A stretch of 6,444 bases of DNA, from assembly GCA_038200305.1 (NCBI GenBank), contig JBBPYD010000075.1, positions 1-6,444 of the forward strand, written 5' to 3'. The notes beneath the pieces were generated by a model. It was not told the DNA's origin. It did not search any database and saw nothing but the letters and a program-made list of their open reading frames with translations. The translations under genes and the position numbers were made by a program. Shown here piece by piece: positions 1 through 4,265 of this stretch (position 1 is its first letter; every line of letters begins with the position of its first letter). This stretch comes from JANXXV01 sp038200305. Lineage in GTDB: Bacteria; Acidobacteriota; Terriglobia; Bryobacterales; Bryobacteraceae.

Positions 1-1
1 C

Positions 2-115
2 GGTGAGAAGATACCAGTTACTGTCGGGCATCGCTGGGATCCGGAGCAGGAGCGGCGATTAATGGCGCAACTGGATTCGATTAACCGGACGCTTCTCAGT
101 TCCGCCAAGGACTAG
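2..115 (+). CDS. 3' end of an unidentified gene (partial)
   Basis: This frame is open from the left edge and stops at TAG 113-115, giving the last 37 residues of a protein. The other two plus-strand frames hit stops early in this stretch. The tail is hydrophilic and charged (it contains HRWDPEQERRLMAQLDSINR) and ends in SSAKD, with a probable short helix and no membrane segment. I do not recognise the family and the fragment is too short to assign a function. The gene would lie upstream of, and in the same direction as, the small ORF at 131 and the membrane protein at 221, so it could share a transcript with them. Confidence 0.5.
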   Translation, partial: GEKIPVTVGHRWDPEQERRLMAQLDSINRTLLSSAKD

Positions 116-130
116 GGCCGGAGAAATCCT

Positions 131-178
131 ATGCATTTGGTCGCGAAACTCTTTAAAAAACCATTTGCAGTACGCTGA
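131..178 (+). CDS. possible 15-aa small basic peptide ORF
   Basis: An ATG at 131 opens a 15-codon frame, MHLVAKLFKKPFAVR, ending at TGA 176-178. A good Shine-Dalgarno GGAG lies at 120-123 with 7 bases of spacing. The peptide alternates hydrophobic and basic residues (three Lys, one Arg, no acidic residue), so it could be a short amphipathic cationic peptide or a leader peptide. It sits between the stop of the partial gene and the start of the 175-aa membrane protein. The nine bases CGGAGAAAT at its ribosome binding site (119-127) recur exactly at the binding site of that next gene (211-219). No homolog is recognised, and an ORF this short can occur by chance. Confidence 0.3.
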   Translation: MHLVAKLFKKPFAVR

Positions 179-193
179 ATTCTCCCGTACTAT
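164..193 (+). promoter_or_regulatory. possible sigma70-type promoter for the 175-aa gene
   Basis: TTTGCA at 164-169 (4 of 6 matches to TTGACA) and TACTAT at 188-193 (4 of 6 to TATAAT) are separated by 18 bases. A start near base 200 would leave a leader of about 20 bases containing the GGAG of the gene at 221. The -35 element falls inside the small ORF at 131-178. Both boxes are imperfect, so this is a candidate only. Confidence 0.3.
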
Positions 194-220
194 CATGATG
201 AAGGTTGTGACGGAGAAATT

Positions 221-748
221 ATGACAGTTTGGATCGCGGCAATGCTGCCGTTGGGGATCGTCGGTTTAGCTCTTGCGTTTGTCTTCCGTGAGCTGATCTC
301 ACGTACCAGTCCTGCGGACTACAATCCGGCTTGGCTGGAGGATTTTTCAATTACCAAGTATCGTCCCATGTTGCGCCTATTATCTGAGGACGATTATGAA
401 TTCCTGGCCAGCCAGGCAGGATATAAGGGAGAGATTGCGGCCCGGTTACGGGTGGAGCGCCGCAAGGTGTTTCGTTCGTATCTGCGTAATCTGGTCCGCG
501 ATTTCCATCGTCTACATCAGACGGCGAAATTAATGACCCTGTGCTCCACACAGGACCGGCCAGATCTGGCGACCGCGCTCCTGAAGCAGCGAATTACGTT
601 CTCAATGGCCGTGTCGGCTGTCAGGGTTCGGCTGGTGCTTCACACGGTTGGCATCGGCACGGTGGAGGTTCGCAACCTGATCGCATCCGTCGATTATTTG
701 CGGACCGAGATCACCACGATGGCTCCCGGTGTTGGTCAAGCCGCGTAG
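221..748 (+). CDS. membrane-anchored protein of unknown function, 175 aa
   Basis: The ATG at 221 is preceded by GGAG at 212-215 with 5 bases of spacing, which supports this start. Residues about 4-24 form one strongly hydrophobic segment (WIAAMLPLGIVGLALAFVF), followed by Arg-Glu and then a soluble region, so the protein is probably a single-pass membrane protein or carries an uncleaved anchor. The rest is mostly helical. A central highly basic stretch (RLRVERRKVFRSYLRNLVRDFHRLH, described here as about residues 75-100) may bind nucleic acid or acidic lipid, but that is only inference. No catalytic motif or cysteine cluster is visible. The overall pattern, including the phrase YRPMLRLLSEDDYEFL, reminds me of uncharacterised acidobacterial proteins. 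It faces the minus-strand metalloprotease gene and shares a terminator region with it. Confidence 0.8.
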   Translation: MTVWIAAMLPLGIVGLALAFVFRELISRTSPADYNPAWLEDFSITKYRPMLRLLSEDDYEFLASQAGYKGEIAARLRVERRKVFRSYLRNLVRDFHRLHQTAKLMTLCSTQDRPDLATALLKQRITFSMAVSAVRVRLVLHTVGIGTVEVRNLIASVDYLRTEITTMAPGVGQAA

Positions 749-780
749 TTCAACGGCGTAGTTTAGCAACCCCTTCCTAT

Positions 781-815
781 GGGCGCGGCTCAGAATGCAG
801 TTTTAAGCCGCGCCC
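781..815. terminator. inverted repeat between convergent genes, likely bidirectional terminator
   Basis: GGGCGCGGCT at 781-790 is perfectly complementary to AGCCGCGCCC at 806-815, giving a 10-bp GC-rich stem with a 15-base AT-richer loop. It lies between the TAG at 746-748 of the plus-strand gene and the minus-strand stop at 824-826, which is where a shared terminator is expected. On the plus side only a weak run (GAATTT) follows, and on the minus side there is no T-tract, so it is not a textbook intrinsic terminator. Confidence 0.6.
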
Positions 816-823
816 GAATTTCA

Positions 824-1531
824 TCAAAGCCTCTTCAGCAAATTCTTGGCATACTCTAGGTTTGGAAACTCCTTCTCAGCCACCTTGAATTCGGGTGTAT
901 GGACGCATCGCCTCGCGCCCCTATGATCCACCGGATAACGCATGTGCAGCATTTCATGGAACATTACGTACTCGACAGCCAAGAGTGGCACTCCGGGCCG
1001 GTCCAGAATACTGCTTAAAATGATGGCGTTGTGCGAAGGGTCATAATGGCCGAGCGTGTTCCGCGAAGGGAGCCGGCTCCAGCCCAGTTCAGGCCGGGCT
1101 ATTAGGCCGTGGAAATGCTGGAAGTTGGCCTGATCGAAAAGTTTGTTTAGATCATAACAACATCCCTGCGCGCCGGACAGGAACTTGCGGCCCCGCGCCT
1201 GACGCAATAGATGCAAACTGCTTCTCACATCTTTCCGATTCAGATAGAGCCTGTACCGATGGTTGTAGACCGGCTGTATGGGTTTTTTATAAAGCTTGCT
1301 TAGAAGGATGTAGGCCAGCGCTTCGGCAATGGGAGCGGGCGCGCCTTCCAGCAGATCGGTAATCTTCACTTCGATGCGGCCGCTCTCGAGCCGGATGGAG
1401 CTGTTGGCGTTTGCAAAACGTCGAAATTCGATGTGAAATTGCGGCGGAATCGTGCGCGGCTTCAGCGTCCGGAACACCCGGGTATAAATCTCTTCGGCGG
1501 TTTCAAAGAAGAGAGTGCTCTCGACTTGCAT
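824..1531 (-). CDS. SprT-like zinc metalloprotease, 235 aa
   Basis: The protein carries the zinc-protease signature FHEMLH, with His192 and His196 as expected ligands and Glu193 as general base. About 15 residues later comes His211 in HTPEF, which fits the third ligand of SprT-like (gluzincin) domains. The C-terminal third (about residues 140-225) is the metallopeptidase domain. The N-terminal part is a basic helical extension with a Cys-Cys pair near residues 124-125. There is no signal peptide, so it is probably cytoplasmic. SprT/Spartan relatives in other organisms cleave DNA-protein crosslinks, but for this bacterial version the substrate is unknown. I chose the ATG at 1529-1531. The frame can be extended to a GTG at 1621, but those 30 residues look unlike family sequence and overlap the divergent fabH gene. 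The Shine-Dalgarno is weak (GTGGG just upstream). Confidence 0.75.
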   Translation of the reverse strand: MQVESTLFFETAEEIYTRVFRTLKPRTIPPQFHIEFRRFANANSSIRLESGRIEVKITDLLEGAPAPIAEALAYILLSKLYKKPIQPVYNHRYRLYLNRKDVRSSLHLLRQARGRKFLSGAQGCCYDLNKLFDQANFQHFHGLIARPELGWSRLPSRNTLGHYDPSHNAIILSSILDRPGVPLLAVEYVMFHEMLHMRYPVDHRGARRCVHTPEFKVAEKEFPNLEYAKNLLKRL

Positions 1532-1563
1532 CAACCCACGAATGTAACATAGCAAGAGTACCT

Positions 1564-1569
1564 TATAAA
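1564..1569 (+). promoter_or_regulatory. possible -10 element for the fabH gene run
   Basis: TATAAA at 1564-1569 matches TATAAT at 5 of 6 positions and lies about 32 bases before the fabH start, in the roughly 70-base divergent gap (1532-1601). A start near 1576 would give a leader of about 26 bases that includes the GGAGG. I see no convincing -35 box at 16-18 bases upstream. On the minus strand TATGTT (1546-1551) is a weak -10 candidate for the protease gene, also without a -35. Confidence 0.25.
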
Positions 1570-1592
1570 CACAGAATTGCGTTCCCTTGGCT

Positions 1593-1597
1593 GGAGG
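1593..1597 (+). promoter_or_regulatory. ribosome binding site that decides the fabH start
   Basis: GGAGG at 1593-1597 sits 4 bases before an in-frame TTG at 1602. It lies inside the frame if translation began at the earlier TTG (1587), so it supports the later start. The nearby ATG at 1598 is out of frame and meets a stop after three codons. Confidence 0.55.
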
Positions 1598-1601
1598 ATG
1601 C

Positions 1602-2591
1602 TTGCATAGAGCGAAAATCACCGCAGTGGGCTGTTTTACGCCCCCCGGTGTATTGACAAATCACGACTTAACGAAACTGGTAGAGACGAGCGATCAGTGG
1701 ATACTGGAGCGCACGGGTATCCGCGAGCGGCATATCGCCCCGGCGGAGATGGCGACATCGGACATGGCGTTTGAGGCTGCAAAGATCGCACTCTGCCATG
1801 CAGGCGCGAACGCGTCCGAGTTGGACGCCATTCTGGTTTGCACTGTGACTCCGGACATGTACTTTCCATCCACGGCCTGCCTGGTGCAATACAAACTGGG
1901 GGCCAGCAAGGCGTGGGGGTTCGATCTGATTGCGGCATGCTCCGGATTCGTATATGGATTGACCACGGCCGCTCATCTGGTTGGGTGCGGAACCCACAAG
2001 AAAGTGCTGGTGATTGGCTCCGACACCATGTCGCGGATTATCGATTATACGGACCGGTCCACTTGCGTGCTGTTCGGGGATGGCGCGGGCGCGATGCTGG
2101 TGGAGACCTCAAACGGCGGGGAGGCGGCGGGGTTTATCGATTTCTCGAACGAAATCGACGGCTCTGGCGGGGACTTCCTGAAGATGCCCGCCGGGGGGAG
2201 CCGGATGCCTGCGTCGGTGGAAACCGTAGAGAACCGGATGCATTACGTTCACCAGGAAGGCCAGCAGGTTTTCAAATACGCGGTGCGGAAAATGTACGAT
2301 ATCTGCAGCGAGCTGCTGGACCGGAACAATCTGAAATTGTCCGACGTAAGCTGGTTGATTCCCCATCAAGCGAATAAGCGGATCATCACCGCCGTGGCCG
2401 AGAAGATGGGGCTGTCCGACCGCGTGATCATCAACATTGAAGAGTACGGGAACACCACGGCGGCCACCATTCCCCTGGCTACCCGTTCGGCGCTGGAAAG
2501 TGGGAAACTGAAAAAAGGCGATTTAGTTCTTTTCGCGGCTGTTGGGGCGGGTTACACCGCCGGCGCAAATCTGTGGCGATGGGGGTTCTAG
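1602..2591 (+). CDS. fabH: 3-oxoacyl-ACP synthase III (FabH), 329 aa
   Basis: Ketoacyl-ACP synthase III condenses acetyl-CoA (or another short acyl-CoA) with malonyl-ACP, the first condensation of type II fatty acid synthesis, in the cytoplasm. The thiolase-fold catalytic triad is complete: Cys113 in AACSGF, His255 in IPHQAN and Asn284 in YGNTTAA. Other family hallmarks are the N-terminal SDQWILERTGIRERHI block, FGDGAGAM, and the C-terminal AVGAGYTAGANLWRW. Length is normal (E. coli FabH is 317 aa), with a modest insertion around residues 185-215, seen in many bacterial FabH proteins. I prefer the TTG start at 1602, which gives the usual M-x-R-A-K-I-T-A-V-G beginning and follows GGAGG; an upstream TTG at 1587 adds only five residues. 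The stop is one base before the inositol oxygenase ATG. Acyl-chain preference, and whether this is the housekeeping copy, cannot be told from here. Confidence 0.93.
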   Translation: MHRAKITAVGCFTPPGVLTNHDLTKLVETSDQWILERTGIRERHIAPAEMATSDMAFEAAKIALCHAGANASELDAILVCTVTPDMYFPSTACLVQYKLGASKAWGFDLIAACSGFVYGLTTAAHLVGCGTHKKVLVIGSDTMSRIIDYTDRSTCVLFGDGAGAMLVETSNGGEAAGFIDFSNEIDGSGGDFLKMPAGGSRMPASVETVENRMHYVHQEGQQVFKYAVRKMYDICSELLDRNNLKLSDVSWLIPHQANKRIITAVAEKMGLSDRVIINIEEYGNTTAATIPLATRSALESGKLKKGDLVLFAAVGAGYTAGANLWRWGF

Positions 2592-2592
2592 C

Positions 2593-3441
2593 ATGAAAGT
2601 AGTTTCCGGTCCGCTGGATAATTTGGAACAATGGGACGATTTCGTGAAAGACCGGTACAATCCGGAGAAGACGGAAGATCAGTTCCGGAAATATGACGAC
2701 GGCACTGCCCCGGTAGTTCGTGAATTTTACCGTCAGAACCATGCAAATCAGACGCGCGAGTTTGTGCTGCGGATGAAGCGGCAATATCTTGTCAAGGGAC
2801 ACGGCGAGATGGGCGTGTGGGATGCGATGGAATACCTGAACACGCTGGTGGACGACAGCGATCCCGACACCGATCTATCTCAAATTGAGCACAACCTGCA
2901 GACGGCAGAGGCGATCCGCAGGGACGGTCACCCGCGCTGGTTCGTGCTGACGGGCCTGATTCACGATCTTGGCAAATTGCTGTGTCTCTACGGCGAGCCG
3001 CAATGGGCCGTGGTAGGCGATACTTTTCCGGTAGGCTGCGCTTTTTCGGATAAGATCGTTTATCCGGAATTCTTCGCGGCGAACCCCGACTCGAATAACC
3101 CCGATTACCGGACGAAGCTTGGCATCTACGAAGAAAATTGTGGACTGTCGAACGTGGACCTTTCCTGGGGACATGACGAGTATCTGTATCACGTGGTCAA
3201 GGACTACCTGCCGGAGTCCGCGCTTTACATGATCCGGTATCACTCGTTCTACCCTGGCCATCGGGAAGGCGCTTACGAGTACCTGTTCGACGATAAAGAT
3301 CGCGAAGGATTTGAGTGGGTGAGGAAGTTCAATCCATACGACCTGTACTCGAAGAGCCATGAGCGTCCCGATCCCAAGCAACTGCGGCCCTACTATGAAG
3401 ATCTGATTGCGGAATACCTGCCCGCCAAGCTTCGTTGGTAA
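2593..3441 (+). CDS. miox: myo-inositol oxygenase (MIOX), 282 aa
   Basis: MIOX cleaves myo-inositol with O2 to D-glucuronate using a mixed-valent diiron centre in an HD-type helical fold. All six expected iron ligands are present and in order: His100 (EHNLQTAE), His124-Asp125 (GLIHDLGK), His194 (SWGHDEY), His217 (RYHSFYPGH) and Asp250 (NPYDLYSK). Lys128 of HDLGK matches the substrate-contacting lysine of the mammalian enzyme. Long blocks such as GEPQWAVVGDTFPVGC and SWGHDEY are almost as in animal MIOX, and 282 aa compares with 285 in human. There is no signal peptide, so it is cytoplasmic. The ATG at 2593 is one base after the fabH stop, with GGGGG at 2581-2585 as a weak Shine-Dalgarno, suggesting translational coupling. 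An upstream ATG at 2542 would overlap fabH and add 17 unrelated residues. The following TIM-barrel gene may handle a downstream sugar. Confidence 0.95.
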   Translation: MKVVSGPLDNLEQWDDFVKDRYNPEKTEDQFRKYDDGTAPVVREFYRQNHANQTREFVLRMKRQYLVKGHGEMGVWDAMEYLNTLVDDSDPDTDLSQIEHNLQTAEAIRRDGHPRWFVLTGLIHDLGKLLCLYGEPQWAVVGDTFPVGCAFSDKIVYPEFFAANPDSNNPDYRTKLGIYEENCGLSNVDLSWGHDEYLYHVVKDYLPESALYMIRYHSFYPGHREGAYEYLFDDKDREGFEWVRKFNPYDLYSKSHERPDPKQLRPYYEDLIAEYLPAKLRW

Positions 3442-3506
3442 CACCATCCGCGGTGCGTGGGTATCGCCCATGGGTACGGCCCATGGGATGATATAGAAAA
3501 CCCATG
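3442..3506 (+). promoter_or_regulatory. repeat/hairpin cluster before the TIM-barrel gene
   Basis: The short gap after the oxygenase holds CCCATGGG twice (3467-3474 and 3480-3487), able to pair as an 8-bp stem with the 5-base loop TACGG. Upstream, CGTGGG (3456-3461) can pair with 3467-3472 (one G-U), and downstream CCCATG (3501-3506), which includes the ATG start codon, can pair with CATGGG at 3482-3487. A smaller stem CACC/GGTG (3442-3445 with 3452-3455) lies just after the oxygenase stop. No T-tract follows, so a terminator is unlikely. The pairing is seen in the sequence; a regulatory role is inference. Because CCCATGGG is its own reverse complement, the two copies could instead be a protein-binding site. 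Confidence 0.4.
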
Positions 3507-4265
3507 CTACTTGGAGCTGTCACTTACAACGTCCTGAAGGACTGGGACGTCAACACGATCGTTAGGAACCTGCAAGCGGCCGGCTTTGAAGCCGTGGAGC
3601 TTCGCACCGGGCACAAGCACCTGATTGAGCCAACCATCAACGCCGCCGCAAGAGAGGGCTTGAAGACATTTTTTGAGCACAGCAAAGTGCGGCTGCTGAG
3701 CTTCGGTTCCACTTGCGAATTCCAATCGCCTGACCCAGCCGAGCGAAAACGTCAGGTTGCCGTCGCGAAAACCTTTATCGAGCTTGCACACGACACTGGC
3801 GCGTGGGGCGTCAAAGTCCGGCCGAATGGATTGCCGAAAGAGGACGTGCCTCTTGACACCACGGTGGGCCGCATTGCGGATGCTTTGCGCGAGCTGGGCG
3901 ATTACGGCATGGGAAGAGGCGTCGAGATTTGGATGGAAGTTCACGGCCGCACTACCCAGGACCCGCCGGTTGCGGCTGCCATCATGAAGGCGGCCCGGCA
4001 TGACAGCGTGGGCCTTTGCTGGAATTCCAATCCGACGGATGTGGTTGACGGGAGTGTGAAGAAAAGTTGGGACCTGCTGCGTCCGTGGGTGAAGAACGCG
4101 CACATCAACGAACTCACTAGCGATTACCCGTGGCGGGAGCTGTTTGCGTTGATGAAGAAATCGGGCTACGAGCGGTACACTCTCTGCGAAGCGGCGGAGA
4201 GCAAGGAGCCGGAGCGATTTCTTCGATATTACAAAGCCCTCTGGACGGAGCTGACCCGCGCATGA
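3504..4265 (+). CDS. xylose-isomerase-like TIM-barrel protein (sugar isomerase/epimerase family), 253 aa
   Basis: The whole protein fits the xylose isomerase-like TIM-barrel superfamily (also called AP-endonuclease 2 family), whose members isomerise or epimerise sugars, inosose and hydroxypyruvate using a divalent metal. Landmarks are Glu32 in AVELRTGH, Glu145 in WMEVHG, the CWNSNPTD block at 172-179, His200 in NAHINEL and Glu229 in LCEAAES; Glu145, His200 and Glu229 are plausible metal ligands. The usual Asp of the fourth strand motif is replaced by Asn174 in NSNPTD, as I recall for a subfamily in soil bacteria. No signal peptide is seen. The frame has a stop at 3489-3491, so ATG 3504 is the earliest ATG; it lacks a clear Shine-Dalgarno. 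Position after myo-inositol oxygenase suggests a role in inositol or glucuronate metabolism, but the substrate is not determined. It overlaps the next gene by four bases. Confidence 0.82.
   Translation: MLLGAVTYNVLKDWDVNTIVRNLQAAGFEAVELRTGHKHLIEPTINAAAREGLKTFFEHSKVRLLSFGSTCEFQSPDPAERKRQVAVAKTFIELAHDTGAWGVKVRPNGLPKEDVPLDTTVGRIADALRELGDYGMGRGVEIWMEVHGRTTQDPPVAAAIMKAARHDSVGLCWNSNPTDVVDGSVKKSWDLLRPWVKNAHINELTSDYPWRELFALMKKSGYERYTLCEAAESKEPERFLRYYKALWTELTRA

Noticed and set aside
1587..1601. Earlier TTG start for fabH
   Set aside because: It adds five residues not typical of the family and places the GGAGG inside the coding region; TTG 1602 gives the usual FabH N-terminus.
1598..1609. ATG at 1598 as a leader ORF before fabH
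   Set aside because: It reads three codons then TAG, out of frame with fabH, and is simply part of the GGAGGATG context.
1532..1621. Upstream GTG start for the SprT-like gene
   Set aside because: The extra 30 residues are cysteine-rich and unlike the family, and they would overlap the fabH start on the other strand.
2164..2206. GGCGGGG...CCCGCC hairpin in fabH
   Set aside because: It lies in conserved coding sequence (the Gly-rich loop region) and is explained by GC-rich codons.
2542..2592. Upstream ATG for myo-inositol oxygenase
   Set aside because: It lies inside the conserved 3' end of fabH, and the added residues do not resemble MIOX.
2875..3471. Long antisense open frame (198 aa) opposite MIOX
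   Set aside because: It mirrors the codon structure of a gene with full family conservation, and its translation shows no recognisable domain.
3507..4103. Long antisense open frame (198 aa) opposite the TIM-barrel gene
   Set aside because: It is a shadow of a well-supported gene on the plus strand, with no motif of its own.
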